Positions 8,450-16,634 of a stretch of 46,992 nt of DNA are shown one piece after another. Both the position numbers and the translations under genes were made by a program. Position 1 is the first letter of the stretch; every line of letters begins with the position of its first letter. The notes under the pieces are model-generated. The model did no database searches and was not told where the DNA came from. It saw nothing but the letters and a program-made list of their open reading frames with translations. Source of the DNA: Syntrophaceae bacterium UBA6109 (GTDB taxonomy: Bacteria > Desulfobacterota > Syntrophia > Syntrophales > UBA6109). Location of the stretch: assembly GCA_002428445.1 (NCBI GenBank), contig DIWJ01000030.1, forward strand, positions 17,807 through 64,798. The letters are read 5' to 3'.

Positions 8450-8753
8450 TGATTTCCTCCAGTTCTGTTGGGTGGAAAATGGTATGGAATTCCCTTGCAT
8501 AGGGCTCTTTGAGAAGATTCATCGCCCCCCGGAGCACCCGGAAATGGTCCGATTTCAGGTGCTTCTTCAGGTTCCTTTCGGTATCCCATTCTTCAAGAAG
8601 AAAGAGTCGATTTTCATCCTCGACACTCTGGCAGAAGTCGCAACGCCGGCATCCCTTCTCCATCCTTATGGATTCGGACAGCGAAGCAATCGTCTGCGAC
8701 AATTCCATGCGCTTCTCGGAAAAGACCGTCATTCGTGTGATTACGAGGATCAT
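8442..8753 (-). CDS. Antibiotic biosynthesis monooxygenase (ABM)-domain protein
   Basis: The 103-residue protein has the dimeric ferredoxin-like ABM pattern. The first strand is ILVITRMTVFSEKRMEL, followed by a helix, then a central CRRCDFCQSVEDENRLFLLE strand pair, EEWDTERNLKKHLKSDHF, and a final strand with YAREFHTIF. Relatives act as quinol monooxygenases, haem-degrading enzymes or stress proteins without known substrate. A GGAGGAG site lies upstream of the ATG. It is the first gene after the sigma-54 promoter at 8910-8925, with a leader of about 145 bp that contains a nested palindrome. The CRRCDFC cluster is unusual and could bind metal. Confidence 0.78.
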   Translation of the reverse strand: MILVITRMTVFSEKRMELSQTIASLSESIRMEKGCRRCDFCQSVEDENRLFLLEEWDTERNLKKHLKSDHFRVLRGAMNLLKEPYAREFHTIFHPTELEEING

Positions 8754-8824
8754 GAAAATTACTCCTCCGGCAACGATTAATGTCTGTCCTGTAATGCCCG
8801 AAAGTGGGAATGACAGGGAAGATT

Positions 8825-8873
8825 GGATGCCGGACTAAAGTCCGCCCCGGACTTGATCCGAGATCCGGCATGC
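8825..8873. repeat. Nested palindromic (REP-like) element
   Basis: Outer arms ATGCCGGA (8827-8834) and TCCGGCAT (8864-8871) enclose an inner hairpin AAGTCCG (8838-8844) and CGGACTT (8848-8854). It resembles dispersed intergenic palindromes of proteobacteria. It lies in the predicted leader of the ABM gene, downstream of the sigma-54 promoter, and could act as a partial terminator or RNA stabiliser. Confidence 0.65.
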
Positions 8874-8909
8874 CAACCTGTTATTTGTTTACCTGCCGAA
8901 GCACCAAAT

Positions 8910-8925
8910 GCAAATGGCCTGCCAA
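8910..8925 (-). promoter_or_regulatory. Sigma-54 (-24/-12) promoter, copy 1
   Basis: On the minus strand it reads TTGGCAGGCCATTTGC, with GG and GC separated by exactly ten bases as sigma-54 requires. It points toward the ABM, zinc-ribbon and DUF3096 genes. Two near-identical copies at 13763 and 21530 each carry the same upstream palindrome. Confidence 0.8.
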
Positions 8926-8970
8926 TAACCGAAAGGAAAGTAAAAAATAGATTCATCCTTTAATAACAGC

Positions 8971-9150
8971 TCATTGGGTTGATCGGAGAGAATCGTGTGA
9001 AGCATAAAATGACTCGTTTGGCCTCAATATTTGGTGGTGCCTCAAAATGTTGAGGGAACCTTGAGAGATGGGCACACCCAGCCGTAAATCACACACACCC
9101 CATAACCAGCCCCCAAACAGCACCCCGACAAAAACCACCACAGGATTCAT
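8971..9150 (-). pseudogene. Fragment of an AI-2E-type permease, C-terminal end
   Basis: From an ATG at 9150 the minus strand reads MNPVVVFVGVLFGGWLWGVC, then DLRLGVPI. This is the characteristic last transmembrane part of AI-2E family transporters (NPVVVFV...GWLWGV...GVPI). After VPI the frame leaves the family and runs through the upstream palindrome of the sigma-54 module to TGA at 8971. Only about 28 codons are family-like and no upstream permease sequence is visible, so this is probably a deletion remnant. A real 59-residue product cannot be excluded. Confidence 0.5.
9022..9055. promoter_or_regulatory. Upstream activator site, copy 1
   Basis: A half site CCTCAATATTTGG begins at 9022. Exactly 18 bp further the palindrome CCTCAAAATGTTGAGG (9040-9055) begins. 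It lies 115 bp from the sigma-54 promoter at 8925. The same half site, 18-bp step and palindrome occur at 13877 and 21644, which is the expected layout of an enhancer for a sigma-54 activator. Confidence 0.75.
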
Positions 9151-9301
9151 CCGGCCCGCCCGAATGCCGGATACCGTTCGCGTCGACCGAATGTTTGTTC
9201 TCCATTCATGATCACTTTTTACACTTTTACGCTGCCGTGACCAATCCCTTCGTCACCGGATGAATTGTCTGAGCTTCAACTGGCGCACTTTGCCAAGGCT
9301 C

Positions 9302-9496
9302 TTATTTTTGGGTGTCTCTTACGGCGTCCTGAACTTTCTCACCCGCCTTTTCGATCTGGTCTCCGGCTTTTTCTACCGCCTTATCGATTTTCTTGCCGGC
9401 TTTCTCGACCGGGCCTTCTTTTGTGCAGCCGGACAGCCCAACCATCAGGACGATCATCACCAATACTTTGACGACGCTTTGAACGTATTTCCTCAT
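9302..9496 (-). CDS. Small lipoprotein with amphipathic Lys/Glu repeat helix
   Basis: The 64-residue product has a lipoprotein signal (VLVMIVLMVGLSGC, lipobox LSGC) followed by TKEGPVEKAGKKIDKAVEKA and similar heptad-like repeats (GDQIEKAGEKVQDAV). A GGAGG site precedes the ATG. The mature part is one charged amphipathic helix of about 40 residues, similar to small stress-related lipoproteins. It should be anchored in the inner or outer membrane facing the periplasm. It lies 34 bp after the YtxH gene, and the two are probably cotranscribed. Confidence 0.78.
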   Translation of the reverse strand: MRKYVQSVVKVLVMIVLMVGLSGCTKEGPVEKAGKKIDKAVEKAGDQIEKAGEKVQDAVRDTQK

Positions 9497-9530
9497 GAGT
9501 ACCCTCCTTAACGAACATCATTCCCGGTTT

Positions 9531-9890
9531 CTACTTGAAGGCATGAACGGCCGTATTCACAGCTTTCGTCAGGCGGCCCTTGGTGTCCTGAAACGCTTCT
9601 TTCCCCAGTTCAGCCAACTCATCCACCTTTTCCTCCATTTCGCCGACCTTCTCCTTCGTGGAAGACTCCAGGTGCTTCAACTGCTTGACCGCCGATTCAT
9701 AGGCCTTGCTGCTCTTTTTCAACGCCGCCTCGTATTCCTCTTTGGCCTTCGTCAGCAATTTCTCCGCCTTTCTGTTGATATCCTCCCGTGTCTTTCGACC
9801 GCTTTGCGGTGCATAGAGAAGAGCGATCACGGCGCCAATGACGCCCCCAACAATAATACCTTTCATGAAACCTCCGATCTGATTTGACAT
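9531..9890 (-). CDS. YtxH-domain stress-type membrane protein
   Basis: The 119-residue protein begins with a glycine-rich membrane helix (MKGIIVGGVIGAVIALLYAP at residues 9-28), then QSGRKTREDI, the classic YtxH signature. A long coiled coil rich in Lys, Glu and Ala fills the rest (about 40-115). Proteins of this type sit in the inner membrane with a helical tail and are often induced by stress. The start at 9890 has GGAGAGG upstream. A second possible start, Met9, also has GGAGG but with only four bases of spacing. The gene is followed by a small lipoprotein whose mature region is a similar charged helix. Confidence 0.8.
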   Translation of the reverse strand: MSNQIGGFMKGIIVGGVIGAVIALLYAPQSGRKTREDINRKAEKLLTKAKEEYEAALKKSSKAYESAVKQLKHLESSTKEKVGEMEEKVDELAELGKEAFQDTKGRLTKAVNTAVHAFK

Positions 9891-10043
9891 GGCTTTGCCT
9901 CTCCTTTTTCTCTATTTGCATGTTTGCCGACGTTACATCTTGTCTTCAACCTTCAAGTTCATCTGGTTTGATTGTTCATACACATTACCCGTAGAGACAC
10001 TGCAACACCGGCCAACGCAGAGCCGGCATTCTGTAAAGCCGCC

Positions 10044-10196
10044 TCAGATCCGCCCCATCAGGAGCAGGATAAGCACAATCAGAAGAACCAATCCGATTCC
10101 GCCGCTGGGATAGTATCCCCATTTTTTACTGTGAGGCCAGGTGGGTAGTGCGCCGACTAAGACGAGAATAAGAATAACGATCAGTATCGTCCCCAT
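10044..10196 (-). CDS. DUF3309-like small membrane protein (50 residues)
   Basis: The frame starts at an ATG at 10196 with GGAGG eleven bases upstream and ends with TGA at 10044-10046. It encodes MGTILIVILILVLVGALPTW, then PHSKKWGYYPSGGIGLVLLI, ending VLILLLMGRI. Two hydrophobic helices flanking a PTWPHSKKWGYYPSGG loop match the DUF3309 family of tiny membrane proteins. Function is unknown. It begins 28 bp after the PBP gene, so it is probably read through from that transcript. Confidence 0.82.
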   Translation of the reverse strand: MGTILIVILILVLVGALPTWPHSKKWGYYPSGGIGLVLLIVLILLLMGRI

Positions 10197-10224
10197 ATTT
10201 TTCCTCCTTTCCTGCTATTTGCGG

Positions 10225-12414
10225 TCATAGATCATTCCACTGCCCGCTATGCCGGTCACCATTCAGATAAGCCTTAATGTTCTGCTCCATTTCCGACGGG
10301 AAGTTCGGCACGGGGCCCAATAGCTTATCGCGGTACGCCCTGAGCATGATTTCTCTGAACACCGGCAGCGCGACTCTGCCGCCGGTTTCTTTGGCGCCGA
10401 GGGAACGGTTGTCGTCAAAACCGATTCTGACGGCGATCGTGATTCCTTCGAGCCCATAAGTAGAGCCGATGAAAAGCGCATCCCGGAACTCATTTGTCGT
10501 CCCTGTCTTTCCCATAACGGCAATCGGAAACCCGCTGACGTCGAGCGCATGAGCCGTGCCGCCTGGAATACGCACGACACCGCGCAGACCTTCCTGAATG
10601 AGCGCAAGAACGCCGTCGTCAAGATCGACCGGAGCCTCTCCCGATTCGTATTCGGTCGCTACCTGGCCCGAATCGAGGAGGATCCTCCGGATCACATGCG
10701 GCTGCGCAACGATGCCCGATGCCATGGTGCGGTATGCATTGGCGAGTTCCAGTAACGTCACTTCGGAGGCGCCCAACGCTGTCGACGCATAGGCCTTCAA
10801 CGGCGTCTTGACCCCCATGCTCTTTGACACCTGTAGGACGCTATCAATTCCGATTTGCTCTGTAACCCAAATCGCGACGGCGTTTCTGGATTCCGCCAGC
10901 GCCTCGCGGAGGGGGATCACACCCTTGAATTGACCATCGTAGTTTGAGATCCATTTCGTACTTTCCGGCCCACCATCGGAAATCTCGATCGGTTCGTCGG
11001 GAACCATTGAGTCAAGGGTAAATTTCCCCCGCCGAAAAGCAGCAAGATAGACAAAGGGCTTCATTGCGGACCCGGGTTGCCGCAGGGATTGCGTGACGCG
11101 GTTAAAATCACTATACGATGCGGAGCGACCTTTGTAGAACCGACGGCCACCGGTCTCGGCGAGGATCCCCGCATCGCGGTTCCTCAGCACGATGACTGAT
11201 CCCTGGATGAGCCCTTTGGAACGGGGGTGTCGTTTTTCATAACTTTCGAGGCCGCGCTCCAGCGCCTCATTCATGATTCGCTGCATGCGGGCGTCCACTG
11301 TTGAATAAACGTGGATACGTCCCTGCAGAAGGTCTTCAATGCCGATGCCGGCGCCGTTTGCCTTGAGCTCCTGCAAGACATTTTCAACGATCGCGGGAGC
11401 CGGGAGCATTTTGTCCTTGTGCCTCACGACGACCTGAATCGGATGCCGTTCAGCCGCTCTCAGCCTATCCCGAGAGAGAAAACCGTTCACGGCCATCAGC
11501 GCCAGGATTTGATTTCTTCGGTGCAAGATTTTCGTGGTTTCTTTTCCGCTGGGAGCATAGATGCGAGGCGATTTTGCGATGCCTGCCAGCAGCGCTGCCT
11601 TATCCGCATCCTCCAGGGTGAACGTGTCGATAGGTCGCCCAAGGTAGTATTCAGCCGCCCTCGCAATTCCGTACTGACCGTTGCCCGTGTAAACAAAGCT
11701 GGCGTATCGAGCCAGAATTTCTTCCTTGGCTCGGCGCTTAGAACCGAAGCGCTTCCGCATCTCTTCCTCAACCCACAACGATAGTCTCATTTCCTCCAGC
11801 TTCCGAAACAGCTTGTTGACGCTTCGCGGGCCAATCACGGAAGACAGTCCGCGAAGCAGAAGCGCCCCATGCAAAAGCGGCTTGCTGTTTTCCTGAGCCG
11901 TTAGCTTTTGAAGAAAATGACCGCGGACAATTTGTTGCGTGATGGTCGAGCCGCCTTGCGGAAAAATGCCGCCGCTATTCATTTCCTCTTGTCCCGCCGA
12001 CCTTGTTAGGTGCGACACCAAGGCGCCGATCCGCACTTTGCTCAATACGCGAGGAATTGTCGAATAGTCCACCCCGTTGTGTGAAAAGAAGTTCTTGTCT
12101 TCGGCGGCGAGAATCGCGGCCAGAACAATGGGCGGCATATCATCATACTTAATATTCCGCCGGTACTCTCTTGCCATCTCAATCAGCGACTGGTTGTTTG
12201 CATCGTAGACGCAGCCGATCGCCGGAAACTCAAACCGGGCGAATGGTCCGATGTCGGGAAGGTTGGTTCGGTCAAAATAGAGGTGATGAAATCCGACGGC
12301 AACAATAACGGCAGTGATGACTGCCGTGCAAACCAGCATGCTCACGATACCCATCTTCCAACGCAGGGTTACGAAGCGGATGAAACGGATTTTGCGAACA
12401 AGATTTTTTTTCAT
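10225..12414 (-). CDS. Class A penicillin-binding protein (glycosyltransferase 51 plus transpeptidase)
   Basis: The 729-residue protein has a cytoplasmic basic N-terminus, one membrane helix (about residues 22-43) and a GT51 transglycosylase domain with the catalytic motif EDKNFF and GGSTITQQ. A transpeptidase domain follows with SxxK (PGSAMKPF), SxN (SRNAV) and KTGT (MGKTGTTNEF). It would polymerise and cross-link peptidoglycan on the periplasmic side of the inner membrane. About 30 extra residues between GGSTITQQ and the next GT motif (around SKPLLHGALLLRG) set it apart from standard PBP1A. The start has GAAGG directly against the ATG, so the true start may be slightly different. Its place in the envelope-stress island suggests a conditional rather than the main PBP. 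Confidence 0.88.
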   Translation of the reverse strand: MKKNLVRKIRFIRFVTLRWKMGIVSMLVCTAVITAVIVAVGFHHLYFDRTNLPDIGPFARFEFPAIGCVYDANNQSLIEMAREYRRNIKYDDMPPIVLAAILAAEDKNFFSHNGVDYSTIPRVLSKVRIGALVSHLTRSAGQEEMNSGGIFPQGGSTITQQIVRGHFLQKLTAQENSKPLLHGALLLRGLSSVIGPRSVNKLFRKLEEMRLSLWVEEEMRKRFGSKRRAKEEILARYASFVYTGNGQYGIARAAEYYLGRPIDTFTLEDADKAALLAGIAKSPRIYAPSGKETTKILHRRNQILALMAVNGFLSRDRLRAAERHPIQVVVRHKDKMLPAPAIVENVLQELKANGAGIGIEDLLQGRIHVYSTVDARMQRIMNEALERGLESYEKRHPRSKGLIQGSVIVLRNRDAGILAETGGRRFYKGRSASYSDFNRVTQSLRQPGSAMKPFVYLAAFRRGKFTLDSMVPDEPIEISDGGPESTKWISNYDGQFKGVIPLREALAESRNAVAIWVTEQIGIDSVLQVSKSMGVKTPLKAYASTALGASEVTLLELANAYRTMASGIVAQPHVIRRILLDSGQVATEYESGEAPVDLDDGVLALIQEGLRGVVRIPGGTAHALDVSGFPIAVMGKTGTTNEFRDALFIGSTYGLEGITIAVRIGFDDNRSLGAKETGGRVALPVFREIMLRAYRDKLLGPVPNFPSEMEQNIKAYLNGDRHSGQWNDL

Positions 12415-12460
12415 CCTTCAAGATCTCAATCCTTCTCTTCCTGTAACTGCCGAACTCTGT

Positions 12461-12493
12461 GAGTAAACCCCCGGCAGAGCCGGAGGTTTACTC
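12461..12493. terminator. Strong hairpin between the barrel gene and the PBP gene
   Basis: GAGTAAACC and GGTTTACTC form the outer stem, continued by CCGGC and GCCGG around a three-base loop, with one mismatch in about 15 pairs. It lies 63 bp after the stop of the outer-membrane protein gene. There is no T-run on either side, so it may be a weak terminator or an RNA stabiliser. Confidence 0.55.
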
Positions 12494-12556
12494 AGGAGAA
12501 ATTACTCTTCAAGAATAAAAGTTATCCGACTACACAATAGACGGGCATTCCTAAAA

Positions 12557-13627
12557 CTAGAACCTGAATCTCATGCCCAGGCCGAAGCGGCCCTGATCCG
12601 ATATTTTGTCCATCTCATCGATCGCGGAACGTCCTTCAATAAAAAGCGTTCCATTAAAGGTGTCCCGGTTTCCAAAGAGCAAGAAGCCCAGGTTTGCAAT
12701 TGCATCCACGTGGCCGCCGTCACCGGACCAGTACCCGGCGCCCAAGCCGAAGGACAGTCTGTTCCACCAATGGTAATCCAGCATGGCATCGGCGATGAAG
12801 GCGCTTCCACCATCCTCACCGGCGATACGAAAGGACCCTCCCACAAAACCGATGAAACTAAGCTTGTCGACCAGAGGTATTTCGTAGCCCACGCGGGCAA
12901 ACAGGTAGCTTGCAGGATCATTCTGACGGTAAAAACCGGCATCTACGACCAATGGACATTTGGCAGCGGATACCGCTGCCACGGAAGCGGCCGGCGCTAT
13001 TTCCTTGGCGGCTGGCATCGGCGCCGGGGGTGCGGGTTCCGGGGCGGGCACCGGCGCAGGAGGTGCGGCCACCGGGGCTGGCATCGGCGCAAGAGGCGCA
13101 GGTTCCGGGGGCGCGGGAGCAGGTACAACCGCAGCTTTTTCCGGGACGGCAGGCATCGGTGCAGGAATCTCGGCAATGTTTCTCAGCGAAAGGTTGCCGC
13201 ACGCATTCAGGACGACAAACTCATGACGCTTGCCGTTGCTGTCGATGTAAAAGCGGTAGGCGTCCAATGGCCCGGCGCCTCCCCAGGTCACATCTTTGGC
13301 AACGATGACCGGCCCGCTACCCTTCTTTCTGAATAGCATCCACTGAAATTTCTCTCCGGGCAAAACCTTTATTGAATCGATGGTCGCGGAGGGAAATTGC
13401 ACGGAAAAAGCTGGGTATAGATCAGGATAACCTGCCTTCGTAAAGCCGGTTCTTATATGGCTGTTTCGGCTTTTTACCAGCGCTGCAAGGTCGGCCTCGG
13501 ACGTCAACGGCGGACGGTAAAAAGGATTTACACCGACTCGCTTCATTGTGCTGGCTGCAAAAGCGGATGATACAAAGCCCCCAAGCAGGCACATGATAAG
13601 CAGAGCAAAAAACAGCTTCATTTTCAT
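12557..13627 (-). CDS. Outer-membrane beta-barrel protein with Pro/Ala-rich linker
   Basis: The start at 13627 is chosen because GGGGGA precedes it and it opens a signal peptide (MKMKLFFALLIMCLLGGFVS, cleaved after AFAA). The N-terminal half (about residues 30-165) is a soluble domain with no family recognised. A linker of about 55 residues repeats APMPAPV-like units, and a C-terminal domain of about 130 residues has alternating beta strands ending in Phe (GLGMRFRF), as in outer-membrane barrels. Function is not recognised; it could be a small porin-like or adhesion protein. It is the first gene after sigma-54 promoter copy 2 and lies just downstream of the sigma-54 activator gene. Confidence 0.65.
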   Translation of the reverse strand: MKMKLFFALLIMCLLGGFVSSAFAASTMKRVGVNPFYRPPLTSEADLAALVKSRNSHIRTGFTKAGYPDLYPAFSVQFPSATIDSIKVLPGEKFQWMLFRKKGSGPVIVAKDVTWGGAGPLDAYRFYIDSNGKRHEFVVLNACGNLSLRNIAEIPAPMPAVPEKAAVVPAPAPPEPAPLAPMPAPVAAPPAPVPAPEPAPPAPMPAAKEIAPAASVAAVSAAKCPLVVDAGFYRQNDPASYLFARVGYEIPLVDKLSFIGFVGGSFRIAGEDGGSAFIADAMLDYHWWNRLSFGLGAGYWSGDGGHVDAIANLGFLLFGNRDTFNGTLFIEGRSAIDEMDKISDQGRFGLGMRFRF

Positions 13628-13762
13628 CGTTATTTCCCCCTTTCTCATTGTAAAATAAAACGTTTATAGCCCTTTACGGTGTAATTCCCGTAATCCCCGA
13701 TCCCGTCAAAACGATCAGACCGTGCTTTGGGGTGAAATGACTGGGATCGAAAAATAACAATA

Positions 13763-13778
13763 GCAAATGACTTGCCAA
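13763..13778 (-). promoter_or_regulatory. Sigma-54 (-24/-12) promoter, copy 2
   Basis: The minus strand reads TTGGCAAGTCATTTGC, with GG and GC ten bases apart. It points to the outer-membrane barrel gene starting at 13627. It differs from copies 1 and 3 at only two of the 16 positions. Confidence 0.82.
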
Positions 13779-13876
13779 TGGCTGAAGCAAAATCAGAAAT
13801 CAGTATTAATGCTATAATAACAGTTAATTACACGAAGAGGAGAGGACGGCGGAAAAGGATGAAATGATCTCGTTGC

Positions 13877-13910
13877 CCTCAATATTTGGCGGAACCTCAG
13901 TATATTGAGG
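13877..13910. promoter_or_regulatory. Upstream activator site, copy 2
   Basis: The half site CCTCAATATTTGG starts at 13877 and the palindrome CCTCAGTATATTGAGG spans 13895-13910, an 18-bp step as in the other copies. It is 117 bp from the sigma-54 promoter and sits 25 bp beyond the stop codon of the sigma-54 activator gene, consistent with autologous regulation by the neighbouring protein. Confidence 0.78.
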
Positions 13911-13934
13911 GATGACTGAGGGAAGGGAGATAGA

Positions 13935-15914
13935 CTAATCTCGTTCTTTTGTCTTCGATCGGATGATTCCGAGCTTGTGCATTCTCGCCCTCAAGGTGCT
14001 CGGGTGGAGACCCAGAATCGCCGCGGCCCCGTCCTTCCCCTCGATGCGCCATTGGGTCTCCGAAAAGACCTTCAGAATCTGGTTCCGCTCCGCCTCTTCC
14101 AGGGTCCCCACGGCGGAGGAAACGGACGGAGATGAAATCTCCAGTTTATCCGCGAGCTGCAACACCGGCCCGGGGCACAAGATCACAGCCCGTTCAATGA
14201 TGCTTTCCAGCTCCCGGACATTCCCGGGCCACGAATAATCCTGCAGCGCCTTCAGCGTCCCCTTCTGGATCGACGTGATCTGTTTCCCCATTTTCCGGGA
14301 ATACCGCTCCATGAAGGCTTGGACCATCAGCGGGATGTCCTCCTTGCGCTGCCGCAACGGCGGAACCGTGATCGGAAAGACGTTGAGCCGATAGTAAAGG
14401 TCCTGCCGAAACCGCCCCTTGCGCACCTCCTCCTCGAGGTCGCGATTGGTCGTGGCGATGATCCGCACATCGACCTTGATCGTCTGAGAGGAGCCCAAGC
14501 GCTCAAACTCCCCGTGCTGGATCACCCGGAGCAGCTTCGCCTGCAACTCCAGCGGCAGCTCCCCGATCTCGTCCAGGCAAAGGGTGGAACCATGGGCGAT
14601 CTCGAACCGGCCGATCTGACGGGTATCCGCCCCGGTAAACGCCCCCTTCTCCCGACCGAACAACTCGCTCTCAATCAAATTGCCCGGCAGGGCGGCGCAG
14701 TTCACCGTGATCAAGGACCGCTCCCTGCGGGGACTCATGGCATGGATGGCAAAAGCAATCAGTTCCTTCCCCGTTCCGGTCTCCCCGAAGATGAGGACCG
14801 TCGTGTCCCCCGGCGCAACCTGTTCCGCGCGATAGAGAACATACTTGAGACCGTCGCTCTGCCCGAGAATATTCTCAAACCGATGCTTCATCTTGTGCTC
14901 TTGGCGAAAGTAGACGTTCTCCGCCTCGAGCTGATCTTTCATGGCCTTAATCTCCGAAAGCGCCGTCTGAAGTTCGACCGTTCGCTCCTCCACCCGCCTC
15001 TCCAACTCATCATGCGCCTTCTGCAGCGTCTCCTCAATCCGCTTGCGCTTGGTCAAGTCCACCATGACGACGACTATGCCGATGACGCCTTCAGAAGTAA
15101 CCAGCGCATTTGCACTCAAAAGAAAGGAAAAGACCCGATTCTCCTTTCGCTTGAAAACGACCTCCACCCCGTCGAGGAATTGGTCGCCCATGGCAGACAG
15201 AAGGACAAAGGGCGTCCCGTTTGGATAGAGGAGATGAAAGGTCTCGTCAAAGGTCTGCAAGACGGGGCTTTTGCCGAAGAGCCGCTGGGTCGACTGGCTG
15301 ACACGGAGGATACGGCCCTGACGGTCGCAAAGGACGAATATTTCCGCAGCCTGATTGAAGATTTGCGTGGTCAGTTTTCCCTCCGCCAAGATCTCATCAT
15401 TGCGCTTTTGCTCGGTCAGGTCGGTCACCACCATGCACGCCGCACCGGGCATATCCGTGTGTTGAAGGGCGCTGATGGAAAGAAAAACCGGCGCGGAAAC
15501 GCCGCCTCCGGTCTGTAAGGCCATCTCCAGCTTGCCGTTCCCCTGTAAGCCCCGCTCCATCAATGCCCCGAATAATGGGAGGTCGGTGGATGAAATGTAC
15601 TGTTGGATTGAAGATCCGATCACTCTTTCCAGAGGTCCCTGAACGATCTCGGCAAACCGTTGGTTACAGAAAAGAATCGTGCCGTCGGAGGTCAGCGTGA
15701 CAGCCCCTTCGTTCATCGTTTCGACCATAACCCGGTAAGGATGATCGGCGCCCGACAGGGTGAAGACCCGCTCTCCTTGCGCCGTTTCAACAACGAGACC
15801 ATCCACCTCGCCGCTCCGGATCGCATGCAGCGTTTCCTCGGCTTCCATCAACCGCGCGGTAAGTTCCCGCAACTCATCCAAAAGCTGCCGGCGTTTCTTG
15901 TCCGATGGGTTCAT
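13935..15914 (-). CDS. Sigma-54-dependent transcriptional activator with two PAS domains
   Basis: The 659-residue protein begins with a helical segment, then PAS domains at about residues 58-170 and 175-290. A coiled coil (about 290-345, [20 protein letters not shown]) leads to an AAA+ domain with Walker A GETGTGKE (about 373-380), the sigma-54 contact loop GAFTGA (about 423-428) and Walker B LCLDEIG. It ends with a Fis-type helix-turn-helix ([18 protein letters not shown], about 628-646). It would open sigma-54 promoters in response to a signal sensed by PAS or passed by a partner protein. It lacks a receiver domain, so phosphorelay input is not expected. Its start overlaps the second kaiB stop by four bases, tying it to the Kai operon, and three matching enhancer/promoter modules lie nearby. 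Confidence 0.93.
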   Translation of the reverse strand: MNPSDKKRRQLLDELRELTARLMEAEETLHAIRSGEVDGLVVETAQGERVFTLSGADHPYRVMVETMNEGAVTLTSDGTILFCNQRFAEIVQGPLERVIGSSIQQYISSTDLPLFGALMERGLQGNGKLEMALQTGGGVSAPVFLSISALQHTDMPGAACMVVTDLTEQKRNDEILAEGKLTTQIFNQAAEIFVLCDRQGRILRVSQSTQRLFGKSPVLQTFDETFHLLYPNGTPFVLLSAMGDQFLDGVEVVFKRKENRVFSFLLSANALVTSEGVIGIVVVMVDLTKRKRIEETLQKAHDELERRVEERTVELQTALSEIKAMKDQLEAENVYFRQEHKMKHRFENILGQSDGLKYVLYRAEQVAPGDTTVLIFGETGTGKELIAFAIHAMSPRRERSLITVNCAALPGNLIESELFGREKGAFTGADTRQIGRFEIAHGSTLCLDEIGELPLELQAKLLRVIQHGEFERLGSSQTIKVDVRIIATTNRDLEEEVRKGRFRQDLYYRLNVFPITVPPLRQRKEDIPLMVQAFMERYSRKMGKQITSIQKGTLKALQDYSWPGNVRELESIIERAVILCPGPVLQLADKLEISSPSVSSAVGTLEEAERNQILKVFSETQWRIEGKDGAAAILGLHPSTLRARMHKLGIIRSKTKERD

Positions 15915-16276
15915 GGATTCATACTCTTCGGTTTCAGACTCTTGGGTTTCAGACCGATGCCGACCAGAAATCTTTCCGTATCCGACATGTCGCCGATGAG
16001 CTTCCGGAGCGGCAGGGGGAGTTTCTTGATGAGCGTTGGGGTGGCGATAATCTCCTCTGTCTGGGCGAGCTTGAGCTGCTGATAGATATCGATTACGTCG
16101 AGTTCGTAGCGGCCCGTCAGGTGCTTTTCACACAGTTTCTGGACATTGGCAATGGTCCGGGTTGATTTTGAGGTCATCCCGGTGACATACAGCCGGAGAA
16201 CATACTTTGCCTCATCCCGCTCCGCCGCCGCTTTTTCGAATTCCTCAGTGCTCGTTTTTCTTCTTTTCCTCTCCAT
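15911..16276 (-). CDS. kaiB: KaiB-like protein (second copy)
   Basis: The 121-residue protein carries the KaiB pattern: VLRLYVTGMTSKSTRTIANV in the first thioredoxin-like half, then YELDVIDIYQQLKLA, and the fold-switch half ATPTLIKKLPLPLRKLIGDM with ERFLVGIGL. It has extra charged residues at the N-terminus and a C-terminal tail with a duplicated LKPKS motif. KaiB proteins bind the KaiC hexamer and alter its state. The ATGA overlap with the sigma-54 activator suggests coupled translation. It differs clearly from the neighbouring KaiB, so the two copies may have separate roles. No kaiA is present, as usual outside cyanobacteria. Confidence 0.9.
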   Translation of the reverse strand: MERKRRKTSTEEFEKAAAERDEAKYVLRLYVTGMTSKSTRTIANVQKLCEKHLTGRYELDVIDIYQQLKLAQTEEIIATPTLIKKLPLPLRKLIGDMSDTERFLVGIGLKPKSLKPKSMNP

Positions 16277-16301
16277 CGCGGTTACACCAAAATGGTTTTT
16301 A

Positions 16302-16634
16302 TCATGACGAGGCAGGACGAATGTCGAGTCCCACCAGCACGCGCTCGGTGTTGGCCAGATCTCCGATAATCTTTTTCAGCGGTTCGGGCAGCTTCCTGAC
16401 CAGTGTCGGTATGGCGATAATCTGGTCCCCTTTGGCAAGCTGGGGATTCTTTAAAAGATCGATCACTTCTATGCGATATTTCCCCGCGAGGTGCTCTTCG
16501 CAGATCTTCTTTAAATTGGCAAAGGCCGTAATCGATTTCGAGGTCTGACCGGCTACGTATAACCGGAGATTCCAGATTTCTTCCGTTGGAGCGGTTTTTG
16601 CTTTCTTTCCCTTTCCCGGTGAGGCAGCCATCAT
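16302..16634 (-). CDS. kaiB: KaiB-like protein (first copy)
   Basis: The 110-residue protein shows the KaiB fold: [39 protein letters not shown], and [20 protein letters not shown] followed by ERVLVGLDI. It starts four bases inside the end of kaiC (ATGA), so its translation is probably coupled to kaiC. The short basic N-terminus ([10 protein letters not shown]) is extra compared with cyanobacterial KaiB. Its close spacing to kaiC makes it the most likely direct partner of KaiC here. Confidence 0.92.
   Translation of the reverse strand: MMAASPGKGKKAKTAPTEEIWNLRLYVAGQTSKSITAFANLKKICEEHLAGKYRIEVIDLLKNPQLAKGDQIIAIPTLVRKLPEPLKKIIGDLANTERVLVGLDIRPASS

Noticed and set aside
9891..10043. Possible sigma-54 promoter before the YtxH gene
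   Set aside because: A GG...GC pair exists but with seven rather than ten bases between, and no activator site is nearby.
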